In this document: piece by piece, positions 39,860 to 48,246 of the stretch
Layout: each line of letters starts with the position of its first letter
Numbering within the stretch: the stretch's first letter is position 1
Source of the DNA: Desulfatibacillum aliphaticivorans DSM 15576
Lineage (GTDB): Bacteria; Desulfobacterota; Desulfobacteria; Desulfobacterales; Desulfatibacillaceae
Direction of reading: 5' to 3'
NCBI RefSeq assembly: GCF_000429905.1
Contig: NZ_AUCT01000012.1
Coordinates: 62,001-126,000, forward strand
Length of the DNA stretch: 64,000 nucleotides
Notes under the pieces: generated by a model
What the model saw: only the letters and a program-made list of their open reading frames with translations
The model's database searches: none
What the model was told of the DNA's origin: nothing
Translations under genes and position numbers: made by a program

Positions 39860-42330
39860 GTATGCTGTTTCAAAGCCGCATTGACGGCTTGGGATAAATC
39901 GCTTCTTGTCATGGGCTTGTTTATCACCACGTCCACGTCCAGGCTCCTGATTCTTTTCATGGATGCTTCGTCGGAATAGCCGGTGGCCAGAACAATGGGA
40001 ATGTCAGCCCGAAGTTTTTTCAACTCCCTGGCAAAAGCATCCCCATTGATTCCGGGCATGCTCATATCCACAATGGCCAAATCAAATTGCCCGGGATTAG
40101 CGCGAAAGATCTCCAAGGCTTTTAGGGCGTCGGTTTCGCCGACCACGTCATAGCCCTGCCTCTCCAGCATCGCCTTTTGGGTGACGATCAAGGCCTTTTC
40201 ATCATCCACAACAAGAACATTTTTCGCTTTTCTTGCCGGGCGTTCCTTGGCTGCAACTGTTTTGGTTGGTTTTTTAACTTCAGCCAAAGGCAGGATGATT
40301 TCCACCTTCACTCCTTTTCTGCGCCCGCTGCTTACTCTCATGAATCCGCCCATGGATTTGATGAGGCCGTGAACCACAGGGAGCCCCATGCCAGCGCCTT
40401 TGCCCACGTCCTTTGTCGTGAAGTATGGCTCCAGAGCGCGATGGGCGATGGCGGGATCCATGCCCTCCCCCGAATCTTCGATCATGAGACGCAGGCAGGG
40501 TCCCGGCACGGCGTCCTCATTCCATCCAAGCCACGGCGAGCTTAACTCCAGGTTATCGGTAGAAATCTTGATTTCACCCCCGCTTTTTATTGCCTGGCTG
40601 GCATTGGTGCACAAATTGATGAGCACCTGCTTGATCTGGGGAGGCGCAGCCATAACCACATCGTTTTTAGCCGTCAGGTGCGTCTTGATTTCTATACGTG
40701 CGGGAATGGAGGAGCGCAGCAGGGTCAAGGATTCCTGTATTACAGGGGTCACAGCCATGGGTTTAAGGTCGGTTTCCGCCTTTCTGGCGAAATCCAGCAA
40801 TTGTTTGACCACGTCCCTGGCTCGCAAGCAGGCCTCAAGGATGGCATTTATGCTCTGATAGGCCTGGCCGTCTTTGGAGACTTCATCCGAGACGATTTCG
40901 GCATGCCCGATTATGATGCTCAAAATATTATTGAAGTCATGGGAAATGCCCCCGGCCAAGGTGCCGACAGCCTCGAGCTTATGCATTTGCAGCCGGTCCT
41001 TTTCAGCCTCCAGGGTTTTGGAAATGTCGAACAAAGTGACGGGGACGGCCACAATATTCCCGCTTTTTCCATAGACGGGAAAGGCATTGATTTCCATGGG
41101 GATCTTTTCGCCCTGCGCGTCAAGGACATAAAACCGCTCATTCTTGATGCTTTCGCCGGCCAGAGCCCGAATTAAGGGTTTATGCTCAGATGCAATTTCC
41201 TTTTCGTCCATATACGAATACAAATGGCACCCCAATTCCGTGGGATCGGGCAGTCGGCCGCCAGCGTCCTCCTGAACAAACTGATCCATAAAGCCTCTCG
41301 CCATTTCATTGGCGATCAAAAGACGGGCGTTTCCTACGGAGCCCTCCATTATAAACATGGCGTAAGGCGCCTGCTGGATGGTTTCTTCCAGGATCCGGGT
41401 GGTTTTGTACAGGGTGTTTTCAACCTTTTTTCGTTCATCGATGTCGGCCATGGTTCCAATCATTCTGAGCGGCGCCTCGTTTTTCAATCGCTCCACCACC
41501 CTGCCCTGGCCTTTCACCCATTTCCAATGCCCCTTGGAGGTTTTCAAACGGTGCTCTTCCAGCCAGACCGGAGTTAAACCCTGCAGATGGTTATTTATAG
41601 AATTCAAAACCCTGTCCCTGTCATCGGGATGGATTCTTGACTCCCAGGATTCGTATGCGGGATCAACGGCCTCCTCTTCCAGGATGGCCACCCAGGCAGG
41701 ATTATAGTAAACACTTCCCCTTACAATATCCCAATCCCACAAACCAAAGCCCAAAGCATCCATGACCAGTTTATGCTTTTTCTCTTTCTCCCGGAGTTCC
41801 CTCTGCATGGCCTTAAACTCTGATATATTAACAACCTGGGCCATGACAAACGGCTCTGGAGAACCCGGGATACGCACCATGGAAATCTGAGAAATGCCGT
41901 ATATGGTTGAGCCGTCTTTGTGGCGATATCTTCTTTCCACCGTATAGCGGCTGATTTTTCCTTCCAGCATGTCCAAAAACTGCTTCACACCGGTTTCCCG
42001 GTCATCCGAAAAGGTAATGTCGGTAAAACTCATTCGCATCAATTCTTCCGCGGAATACCCGGATAGATCCACAATGGCTGGATTGGCTTCCACAAACTTG
42101 CCCTGTAGGTTGAACAAAGCCACCCCCACCCCGGATTGGTTGAACATGGCCTGAAACTTGGCTTCACTCTCCAGGCCGGCCAACTCCTTTTTTTGCTTCT
42201 CGATTAGCTCTGACTGCAAAGATTGGTTTTCGGCTTCCAGTTCTTCTATGCGCTCTTCCAGCCTGGCGTTTTCCAGATGGATTTTCTTTAATGCGTTTTC
42301 AAGTTGTTCCTGATCCAAGATTTCGGGCAT
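39856..42330 (-). CDS. soluble hybrid histidine kinase with three PAS domains and receiver
   Basis: 824 residues and no transmembrane helix. An N-terminal coiled coil (about 8-52) is followed by PAS domains at about 55-175, 185-300 and 315-440. HisKA carries His464 in LAGGISHDFNNIL. The HATPase has LINLCTNASQAI, DSGEGMD and GMGLPVVHGL. A Lys/Pro linker leads to a C-terminal receiver with Asp755 (LAIVDMSMPG) and the conserved Lys in VINKPM. It is likely a cytoplasmic sensor of redox, gas or a small ligand through PAS. It is convergent with the membrane kinase above. The start has GGAG about 11 bases upstream. Confidence 0.92.
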   Translation of the reverse strand: MPEILDQEQLENALKKIHLENARLEERIEELEAENQSLQSELIEKQKKELAGLESEAKFQAMFNQSGVGVALFNLQGKFVEANPAIVDLSGYSAEELMRMSFTDITFSDDRETGVKQFLDMLEGKISRYTVERRYRHKDGSTIYGISQISMVRIPGSPEPFVMAQVVNISEFKAMQRELREKEKKHKLVMDALGFGLWDWDIVRGSVYYNPAWVAILEEEAVDPAYESWESRIHPDDRDRVLNSINNHLQGLTPVWLEEHRLKTSKGHWKWVKGQGRVVERLKNEAPLRMIGTMADIDERKKVENTLYKTTRILEETIQQAPYAMFIMEGSVGNARLLIANEMARGFMDQFVQEDAGGRLPDPTELGCHLYSYMDEKEIASEHKPLIRALAGESIKNERFYVLDAQGEKIPMEINAFPVYGKSGNIVAVPVTLFDISKTLEAEKDRLQMHKLEAVGTLAGGISHDFNNILSIIIGHAEIVSDEVSKDGQAYQSINAILEACLRARDVVKQLLDFARKAETDLKPMAVTPVIQESLTLLRSSIPARIEIKTHLTAKNDVVMAAPPQIKQVLINLCTNASQAIKSGGEIKISTDNLELSSPWLGWNEDAVPGPCLRLMIEDSGEGMDPAIAHRALEPYFTTKDVGKGAGMGLPVVHGLIKSMGGFMRVSSGRRKGVKVEIILPLAEVKKPTKTVAAKERPARKAKNVLVVDDEKALIVTQKAMLERQGYDVVGETDALKALEIFRANPGQFDLAIVDMSMPGINGDAFARELKKLRADIPIVLATGYSDEASMKRIRSLDVDVVINKPMTRSDLSQAVNAALKQHT

Positions 42331-42555
42331 TTTTAATGCACTCCGGCGTGAGTATTGTTATCCAAGGCATGGCGCGAATTGTCGGCGGTTTATAATAAAT
42401 TAGGAAAAACAACACGTTAATGCCAATAACGAGTATGGGCCGACTAAAGCCACAGGATGCAATAATCGTGCAAAAAAAACGAGGGGTGCTGGAGGATGGA
42501 AAGCCAGACGGGCAGCTTTTAAGATTCCCGCAGCCTGTCCGGGCAAGCATGCTTC

Positions 42556-43749
42556 CTATTGAACGGCAATCGGAGGCGAGGAAACCCATTCATAGCCCCA
42601 CATTCCGGCCCGGACTCCCAGGGTAACCTTCTGGCCGATTTCAAATTGTTCATATTGTTTTTCCGAAATCGAAAAGCGGACGTCTCCCTCTTTTCCGCTC
42701 CACGGCGCCAAAGAAAGGGAATAGTGGGCGCCCTTGCCGTGATAGACCTTTTTTCCCACCACTTGCGTGGTGTAGAAAACCGCCGGCGAAGAATCCAGGG
42801 CTCCGTTGGTGAACATGAAGCCCGCGATGCAGGCCATAAAAAGCGTCATGGGGATGAGAAGCGCAAAAACCATAAACAGGCGGTGGCTTTCAGGCATCTT
42901 GCGAAACCAAAGACGGCCGGCGAAAATGAACAACAAAACGCCTATAACGGTGGGTATGATTGAAAAACGAAAGGCGCCCAACATCATGGCCTGACCGCCC
43001 AAGGGGGTGTACATCTTTTTCGCGAGGATCATGAGGATCAAGGAAACGATGAGGGGCAGCGAGGTCGCCATAGCCATTATCATGCTTTGCTTTTTATCAA
43101 AAAACAGGGCGGATGCGCTGAACGGCTTTACCTGGCCAACCGAATTTCGGGCGGGTTGAAGCGCAGCGCCGACAGCAGCGAACAGTTTGGCGGCTTTGTC
43201 CCTTATTTCGTCCGGAGTCAGGGCCAAAAGGTCTTTCTCCGCCAGGGAAGCGAGGGGAATAACCAGGGATGCGCCGGTCTCATCCAGGCGCAAATAATGC
43301 GTTTTGGTTTCCAGAAGATCCTGGATTTCATTCAAAGCATCCTGGCGCCATAACACGTGGGCCGCCTTTTCCAAATTATCCGCATGAACGTAATGTTCTT
43401 TTAAAAAGTCCTTGTCCGGGATGTCCGGCGGGGACATGAGCCCAAGCCTCTCCCCCCAGGAATCCAAAAACATCCTCTTTCTGACGGCCATAATAAAACC
43501 GGCGCTTCCAGGAATGGTGATGACCGCCAGCGCAGGCCCTTTGCCCTGCTTGGCGAATTGCACCTGGTACGGCGTTTCTTCCAGACGGGCTGTCAGGCAT
43601 TTGCCCCGGACGGCGCCGCTTAGCGGCCCAGCCAATGACTCCAAGACCTTGACGAGTCGCTTCTGCTGCTTCTGATAGGCGATTACGGATATGGCGATAA
43701 TGAAGCAGACAAACAAGGATAGGAGCAGGATCAAAGTCAAAGGCTGCAT
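42556..43749 (-). CDS. membrane protein of unknown function, four helices
   Basis: 397 residues that I do not recognise. One helix at about 5-24 is followed by a soluble part of about 200 residues with LAVITIPGSAGFIMAVR and a hydrophilic helical stretch. Three further helices lie near 226-247, 258-282 and 290-315. The C-terminal 80 residues, predicted on the far side of the membrane, contain VVGKKVYHGKGAHYSLSLAPW and look beta-rich. The order suggests a soluble sensor or binding domain held between membrane anchors. It is transcribed alone; the 225-bp gap downstream (42331-42555) holds the promoter side of the hybrid kinase and nothing else I can name. Confidence 0.7.
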   Translation of the reverse strand: MQPLTLILLLSLFVCFIIAISVIAYQKQQKRLVKVLESLAGPLSGAVRGKCLTARLEETPYQVQFAKQGKGPALAVITIPGSAGFIMAVRKRMFLDSWGERLGLMSPPDIPDKDFLKEHYVHADNLEKAAHVLWRQDALNEIQDLLETKTHYLRLDETGASLVIPLASLAEKDLLALTPDEIRDKAAKLFAAVGAALQPARNSVGQVKPFSASALFFDKKQSMIMAMATSLPLIVSLILMILAKKMYTPLGGQAMMLGAFRFSIIPTVIGVLLFIFAGRLWFRKMPESHRLFMVFALLIPMTLFMACIAGFMFTNGALDSSPAVFYTTQVVGKKVYHGKGAHYSLSLAPWSGKEGDVRFSISEKQYEQFEIGQKVTLGVRAGMWGYEWVSSPPIAVQ

Positions 43750-43865
43750 CGTACAAGACCTTTCGCTATTTATCAGAGCAATTTAGCTCAACCGGCCGAA
43801 CTTGTCCGTGTGAAGGCCCGCCGGCCAATCCGTTTAAGCAATGGAATCAATAAAGGCGGAAACAA

Positions 43866-44312
43866 TCAGGCCGCATGATGGGGCGGCTCTTGGGGGGTGA
43901 ACTTTTTGGTCATGGTCAGAACGTTCTTAGTGTCCTGGGAGAGATAATTCACCTCGTCCATCACCTGTTGGATAATAAAGAGTCCCATGCCGCTCTCAGG
44001 CAGGCTGGTTACGTCTTCCGGGTCGAAATCCAGGGCCGCCGGCTTCAGGCCGTCCATGCCTTTGCCCCAATCCCAAACTTCAAATATCATGGATTCCTTG
44101 TCAGCCCGGCAGATTACGGCCAGCTCCTTGCCCTTGGGATCCTCATAAGCGTGCTTGACCACGTTGATCACCGCTTCCACCACGCAGGTCTCAATGAGGT
44201 ATCCTTCCAATTTGGTAAAGGGGTAGTGGGAGCAAATGCCGTTCACGGCAAGCCCTACCAAAAAGACCTGCTTCAAATCCGCTTCCACGACCATTTTGAT
44301 TTCCACGGCCAC
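43866..44312 (-). CDS. RsbW-type anti-sigma ATPase/kinase
   Basis: 148 residues starting at GTG, with AGGAGA 7 bases upstream. It is a single HATPase_c-like domain: the N-box VVEAVINVVKHAYED, the G1 box WDWGKGMDG and the G2 box PESGMGLFIIQQVMDEV. These small GHKL proteins bind a sigma factor or other target and phosphorylate a STAS partner, which controls binding. No STAS gene is adjacent, so this copy is an orphan within the window; a second RsbW-type gene with its STAS partner lies at 63.4 kb. Confidence 0.85.
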   Translation of the reverse strand: MAVEIKMVVEADLKQVFLVGLAVNGICSHYPFTKLEGYLIETCVVEAVINVVKHAYEDPKGKELAVICRADKESMIFEVWDWGKGMDGLKPAALDFDPEDVTSLPESGMGLFIIQQVMDEVNYLSQDTKNVLTMTKKFTPQEPPHHAA

Positions 44313-44405
44313 GCCTATCTCCTGTGATTATACAAGCAACGACGATCAACCGGGCGCTAATCAAGAATGCCACAAAAAATCCGGCAGGTCAAAGGCAATG
44401 ACGGC

Positions 44406-44423
44406 CCGCCGGAAAACCGGCGG
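44406..44423. terminator. hairpin after the enoyl-CoA hydratase-family gene
   Basis: A perfect seven-pair stem CCGCCGG/CCGGCGG with an AAAA loop lies 61 bases beyond the stop of the minus-strand gene. No T-tract follows closely on the minus strand, so it may be only a stabilising structure. Confidence 0.35.
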
Positions 44424-44484
44424 ACCTATCAAAAAGTGAAAGCAATTCACGTTTTCCCGCCCATTGGCAAGTTGGGAAATTAGC

Positions 44485-45204
44485 CTATATCAGGGCGGCC
44501 GAACCGTTTAAAAAGCGCGTAAAAACCTTTTTTTCCAGATCCAGCGCCTGGCCCGCGGACAGGTTGTGTCCGTCGTTGATCAGTTTTCTGTAGCCGGGCA
44601 GAAAATCCGCCTTGGTTTTACAAATGTCCCGGGCTATTTCCATAACCCGCGGCATCAATTGATCGGGCTCCACGATCTCGTTCACCAGCCCTAAATTCAA
44701 GGCTTGTTGGGCGGTGATATCCATTCCGGTAAGGCTGATCTGGCGTGCCATGCGGATTCCCACGGCCCGGGAAAGCAGTTGGGACATGCCCCAGCCGGGA
44801 TAAATTCCCAAGAGGGCGTGGGTATCCCTGAAAACGGCTGATGGTGCGGCAATGAGAAAATCGCAGTTCAGGGCGATTTCAAAGGCGCCGGTGATGGCCG
44901 GGCCGTTAATGGCGCCGATAAAAGGCTTGTTGCAGGACTTCATGAAATCCGTCAGATAAACCCCGTCCCCCCTTGGATCCATCATATTGTCAGTGGCGAG
45001 GCAGTTCAAATCCAGGCCGGCGCTGAAGGATGATCCGGCGCCGGTGATGACCGCGACCCGGATGGAGTCGTCGCTTTTCACCACGTCCAAATGTCCGTAC
45101 AAATGCGTCAGCAAATCCTGGTTCAATGCGTTGCGTTTTTCAGGCCTGTTCAGCGTCAGAATGGCGACGCTGTCTTCTTTTCTGAATAAAACTGGTTTCT
45201 CCAT
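44485..45204 (-). CDS. enoyl-CoA hydratase/isomerase-family protein
   Basis: 239 residues from the ATG at 45204 (GGGAGA about 5 bases upstream); a longer frame adds 33 residues that do not match the family. Crotonase-fold motifs are clear: LTLNRPEKRNALN, AGSSFSAGLDL (oxyanion-hole segment) and NGPAITGAFEIALNCDFLIAA. The first catalytic Glu of hydratases is present (GAFEIA), but the position of the second, normally in the PE of PEILLG, is His in THALLG. The reaction is therefore uncertain: it may be an isomerase or another crotonase-type reaction on a CoA ester. It is divergent from the next gene. Confidence 0.85.
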   Translation of the reverse strand: MEKPVLFRKEDSVAILTLNRPEKRNALNQDLLTHLYGHLDVVKSDDSIRVAVITGAGSSFSAGLDLNCLATDNMMDPRGDGVYLTDFMKSCNKPFIGAINGPAITGAFEIALNCDFLIAAPSAVFRDTHALLGIYPGWGMSQLLSRAVGIRMARQISLTGMDITAQQALNLGLVNEIVEPDQLMPRVMEIARDICKTKADFLPGYRKLINDGHNLSAGQALDLEKKVFTRFLNGSAALI

Positions 45205-45335
45205 CTTGTCTCCCGCTCGATAAGGATTATCTTTTTCAAAAAAGGATTGTTCATTTTGGACCCCTCCGAGACGGACCATAACCTTTTCATTTTTTTCAGG
45301 CAACCGTTAAGCCAACCCTTTTCAAAGGAGAAATC

Positions 45336-45698
45336 ATGGAAAATCGCATTGCCAGACTGGAAGCCCGGATCGATCAACTGGAAAAGGAAGTGGCGGAGCT
45401 GAAAAAGGCCGCCGGACTATCCGACGACAAGGGGAAAAAAGCCCCCATGTCCGGGAATGAAGAGGCATTGCTAAGCGCGTGCAGGTCCGCCGGAGCCGTT
45501 TCAAAACGGGTGAAAATAGGCAAACTGCGGGAGGATTTGGGCTGGGACGCCAAGGATTTTGACGACGCCCTGGACGCCTTGGCCAAGGCCGGAAGGATTC
45601 TATTGCATCAGGGGTCCATGGGGCTGAGCCTCTCCAACATGGACAGCATGTTCATGGGGGATAACGGAGAGAGCTTTACGGAAGTTTCGATTCCATAG
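45336..45698 (+). CDS. small protein with N-terminal coiled coil, unknown function
   Basis: 120 residues, AAGGAG 7 bases before the ATG. Residues 1-27 form a strong heptad coiled coil (RIARLEARIDQLEKEVAELKK), residues 28-42 a charged linker, and about 43-105 a compact helical part (KIGKLREDLGWDAKDFDDALDALAKAGRILLHQG) that resembles a winged-helix or replication-type fold. The Met-rich end is unusual (MGLSLSNMDSMFMG). It could be a small DNA-binding or regulatory protein, but I cannot assign it. It is divergent from the enoyl-CoA hydratase-family gene. Confidence 0.65.
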   Translation: MENRIARLEARIDQLEKEVAELKKAAGLSDDKGKKAPMSGNEEALLSACRSAGAVSKRVKIGKLREDLGWDAKDFDDALDALAKAGRILLHQGSMGLSLSNMDSMFMGDNGESFTEVSIP

Positions 45699-46120
45699 TT
45701 TTTTTATCAGTGAGTTGGATAATCCGCCCATGTCCGGCCCGGCGGGCCGTGTTTGTGAAGCGCCGCCAGGGGCGAGGGCTGACGAAGCCCTCTCCGCCTC
45801 TCCCCAGGGACAAGGGAGAAGGGGAAAAGCCCGCCCCTCGATTTATCCGTCTCATTCGCCGGCGAGGCGGGGCGGCTTTTTCTCCTGCGGCCGGCCGGTA
45901 GTCGGCGCCGGACCCCCGTGCGGCATTTTGCCGCAATATGCGGCCTTTTTTCCTGATAGATTTTGTAAAAAGACAGAGATGGGATTTGTTCCGGCATGCT
46001 GAACGCCTTGGGGGCATTTTCTGATCGGTCAGTTGAAACGCCCTAATTAAGAGGGTCTTCCATCATTAGCCGCCTGGCCGTCATGTGAAATTTTTCTTTT
46101 AGTTCAAGCCGAGTCTGGTT
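45699..46120. other. GC-rich gap with stem-loops
   Basis: This stretch has dense frames on both strands but none with a ribosome site or family resemblance, and it is built of GC-rich dyads such as GAGGGCT/AGCCCTC (near 45774-45792). It looks like intergenic REP-type sequence. A terminator-like hairpin GCCGCA/TGCGGC lies at 45930-45944. Confidence 0.5.
45930..45951 (+). terminator. rho-independent terminator
   Basis: A six-pair stem GCCGCA/TGCGGC (loop ATA) is followed by C and six T on the plus strand. The nearest upstream plus-strand gene ends 231 bases before, so the small coiled-coil protein's transcript probably ends here. Confidence 0.6.
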
Positions 46121-46140
46121 TTGGCATATTTGATGCTTTT
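46121..46140 (+). promoter_or_regulatory. possible sigma-54 promoter of the zinc-motif protein gene
   Basis: TTGGCATATTTGATGCTTTT: GG and GC are exactly ten bases apart, with TGGCAT for the -24 box and ATGCT for the -12 box. The match is weaker than for the two flagellar promoters in this window. The start would be about 50 bases before the ATG at 46200. Confidence 0.4.
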
Positions 46141-46199
46141 CAACTCCTCCCAAGTAAACCTTCGGGCGGGGTGCTATTCATTTAAAGGAACTGTTAATC

Positions 46200-46604
46200 A
46201 TGCGCGAGTCAATTCTCCCAGCGTCTCCCATTCCCATCGAAGACGGCGAAGAAGCCTGTCCCGGGATAGAACCGCCTGTAACGGGGGCTTTCGCCGGCAT
46301 CAAGCCGACCTATGAGCAGTTGCTGGCGCGCGTTGAAGAACTGGAACGGGAAAACCGGGCTCTTAAAAAATATAAAAGCCAGCAAAAAAAGCTGGAGCAG
46401 GAGCTTTCGGACACCCTAACCAAGGTGCTGGCCGGCTACCTGCCCATTTGTGCGCGCTGCAAACGCATTCGTGAGGAAAACGGGGTCTGGAAACAGTTGG
46501 AAACCTATATCCAGGCCCACAGCGAGGTGGTTTTTTCCCACAGCCTGTGTCCCGCCTGCGCCAAGAGTTTTTATCCGGAATTTCTGCCCCCCGAGGAGGA
46601 ATAG
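46200..46604 (+). CDS. stand-alone coiled-coil plus CxxC/CxxC zinc-type domain protein
   Basis: 134 residues, AAAGGA about 9 bases before the ATG. A disordered Pro/Glu N-terminus is followed by a coiled coil (about 40-75) and then the segment LPICARCKRIREENGVWKQL with HSEVVFSHSLCPACAKSFYPE (about 82-125). This Cys-pair segment is widely seen as a tail of sensor kinases and response regulators and probably binds zinc. Here it is on its own behind a coiled coil, which would dimerise it. It may be a docking or output adaptor for a signalling protein. Single gene, possibly sigma-54 dependent. Confidence 0.7.
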   Translation: MRESILPASPIPIEDGEEACPGIEPPVTGAFAGIKPTYEQLLARVEELERENRALKKYKSQQKKLEQELSDTLTKVLAGYLPICARCKRIREENGVWKQLETYIQAHSEVVFSHSLCPACAKSFYPEFLPPEEE

Positions 46605-46703
46605 CCTTTTCCTCCGTTTTTCCTTTTATCAAATAGCGCTCACTAATTTCCCCTGTTATTTTCCTCGTTGCAATCCCCTAATCTTTTCCTGATCATTTGC
46701 TAT

Positions 46704-46732
46704 TTGAACATTTCGTTTTTTTTTGATATAAT
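46704..46732 (+). promoter_or_regulatory. sigma-70-type promoter of the small Cys protein gene
   Basis: TTGAAC (46704-46709), a 17-base spacer rich in T, and TATAAT (46727-46732), a full -10 consensus. Transcription would start near 46740, giving a leader of about 125 bases. Confidence 0.7.
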
Positions 46733-46864
46733 GATTTTAAATGGTTATTAAGCCATATGCACCTTTAGCCGGGGATGGGCGGCCGCCTGAAGACGCACGC
46801 CCATTTCATCATCCCCAATTATCAGGCAACCCCTCTTGATTGCGGGAAAGGAGTCGCTTTATTC

Positions 46865-47068
46865 ATGGCTGGAAAGCATCCCGAATGCCCCCTTTACAAT
46901 CCGGTCAATTGCAGGGAATATTACAATCCCAAGGTTTGCGCCGTTGTGAGAGCAGACAAGGTCTGCCTGAAAAAACGCAAGGCCAAAAACACCAAAGCCT
47001 CTTCCGGAGATAAAGGCGGGTCCGGGGCTCCCGTGTTGGCCGCCGCCGGCGAATCCAAAGCCCCATAG
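46865..47068 (+). CDS. small Cys-containing basic protein, unknown function
   Basis: 67 residues from the ATG at 46865, with AAAGGAG about 12 bases upstream. A longer frame starting at 46775 has no ribosome site and its extra residues look non-coding. The first half has four cysteines spaced CPLYNPVNC, then VCAVVRADKVC, followed by a Lys-rich stretch and an Ala/Ser/Gly tail. The Cys set could hold one metal ion. I do not recognise the family. A strong promoter and a terminator bracket it, which supports a real, separately expressed gene. Confidence 0.65.
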   Translation: MAGKHPECPLYNPVNCREYYNPKVCAVVRADKVCLKKRKAKNTKASSGDKGGSGAPVLAAAGESKAP

Positions 47069-47089
47069 ACTCCGGATTATGAAGAAGAA

Positions 47090-47117
47090 CGCCCGCATCC
47101 TGCGGAGGCGCTGTTTT
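47090..47117 (+). terminator. terminator of the small Cys protein gene
   Basis: A stem CGCC-CGCA/TGCG-GGCG with a two-base bulge (47090-47110) is followed by CTGTTTT. It begins 22 bases after the stop. Confidence 0.5.
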
Positions 47118-47244
47118 CCCTGCTCAGGCGCCCAAGTGCAGTGCAGCCTAATGACGCGATTTCCCACGCTCTTGTTTTAGGCCTTCCTTTTTGCCTGCCC
47201 ATCTTGTATGTCTGACCTAAATTCTTTCCAACGGCAGGTGAGTC

Positions 47245-48009
47245 ATGAAAAAAAGCAACGATCAATCCATCAATCGCCCTTTTGAAGGCCTTACCAAAAT
47301 CATAAAAGACAGAGGCTACAGCCTTCCTGAAGAGCCGAAAAACAGCGAAAAGCCCCATGCCGGCCAGGACGCTCCCGCCGGACGCCTTACCCGCGATATG
47401 GACGATGACAAACTTTTCGCCCTGTGGATGTCTGACGTAAAGCGCCTGCCTCATGACGAACGCCTGGATGAGGAGCCTCTCACATCCGCCTCCCCTTCCG
47501 AGACAGCCATGGACCCGGACGAACAGGTGCGCAAGGAGTTGGAGTCCTTGGTGGCTGGAGGATCGGGATTCAAGGTCAGCCAGACTTCGGAATACGTGGC
47601 CGGAACGGGCTACGGGGTGTCCTCCGATGTCGCCCGCCGTCTGCACAAAGGGGATTTTTCCATCCAGGCGCATATCGACCTCCACGGCATGGACGCCGCA
47701 GACGCCCAAAAAGCCTTTGACGCCTTTTTCGAGCAGGCCATAGCCTCCCATAAGCGCACGGTGCTTGTCATTCACGGCCGCGGCCTCTCCTCCCCCGGCA
47801 AACCCGTGCTTAAGTCCAAGGTCCTATCCTGGCTCATCTCCGGCCAATGGCGCAAATGGGTCCTTGCCTTCGCCAGCGCCCGGGCCTGCGACGGCGGGGC
47901 CGGCGCCACCCTGGTTTTGCTGCGCAACCGTCCTGTGGGGGCGGGCCAGAGGAAGCGTTGGGCCAAGAAGGGCTTCGGCCCCGGCTATGTGGTTCAGCCC
48001 CGGATTTGA
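47245..48009 (+). CDS. Smr-domain protein
   Basis: 254 residues. A charged, probably disordered N-terminal part (1-140) precedes the Smr domain (about 143-250). The domain has the DLHGMDAADA motif, VLVIHGRG and the late RACDGGAGATLVLLR segment expected of this family. Smr domains are DNA or RNA nicking endonucleases, best known as the tail of MutS2; stand-alone forms act in nucleic acid or ribosome quality control. AGGTGAG lies a few bases before the ATG. Transcribed alone; the upstream gap shows no clear promoter. Confidence 0.85.
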   Translation: MKKSNDQSINRPFEGLTKIIKDRGYSLPEEPKNSEKPHAGQDAPAGRLTRDMDDDKLFALWMSDVKRLPHDERLDEEPLTSASPSETAMDPDEQVRKELESLVAGGSGFKVSQTSEYVAGTGYGVSSDVARRLHKGDFSIQAHIDLHGMDAADAQKAFDAFFEQAIASHKRTVLVIHGRGLSSPGKPVLKSKVLSWLISGQWRKWVLAFASARACDGGAGATLVLLRNRPVGAGQRKRWAKKGFGPGYVVQPRI

Positions 48010-48101
48010 TGACCCATTCAGCGGGTATTTTCACGCCTCTAAACACCGACTACACAGTTTCTCCTTTAAAAACGGATTATTATAATCCAGTCAATTTTTT
48101 C

Positions 48102-48136
48102 TTGTCACCTGTTGAAAAATGAGGTAATACTCATTT
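48102..48136 (+). promoter_or_regulatory. promoter with operator dyad over the -10 box of the acyl-CoA dehydrogenase gene
   Basis: TTGTCA (48102-48107), exactly 17 bases, TAATAC (48125-48130). Centred on the -10 box is a perfect inverted repeat AAATGAG-N6-CTCATTT (48117-48136). A repressor bound there would block RNA polymerase; TetR- or GntR-type regulators of fatty-acid genes often use such sites, but no regulator gene is adjacent. A separate palindrome GGATTAT-T-ATAATCC lies at 48076-48090. The leader is about 110 bases. Confidence 0.65.
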
Positions 48137-48246
48137 GCTGGGATACACGGCGACCCGGGGACGTGAACGGCCGGCTTCAACAGCCCAAATTCATTTGAAT
48201 TCCGCCCCGGCGCTGTAAAATAAAATGGCGCCTGAAAGGAGAAAAC

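Noticed and set aside
45707..46017. Several frames on both strands in the GC-rich gap
   Set aside because: Arg/Pro-rich in all frames, typical of dyad-rich intergenic DNA; no start signals.
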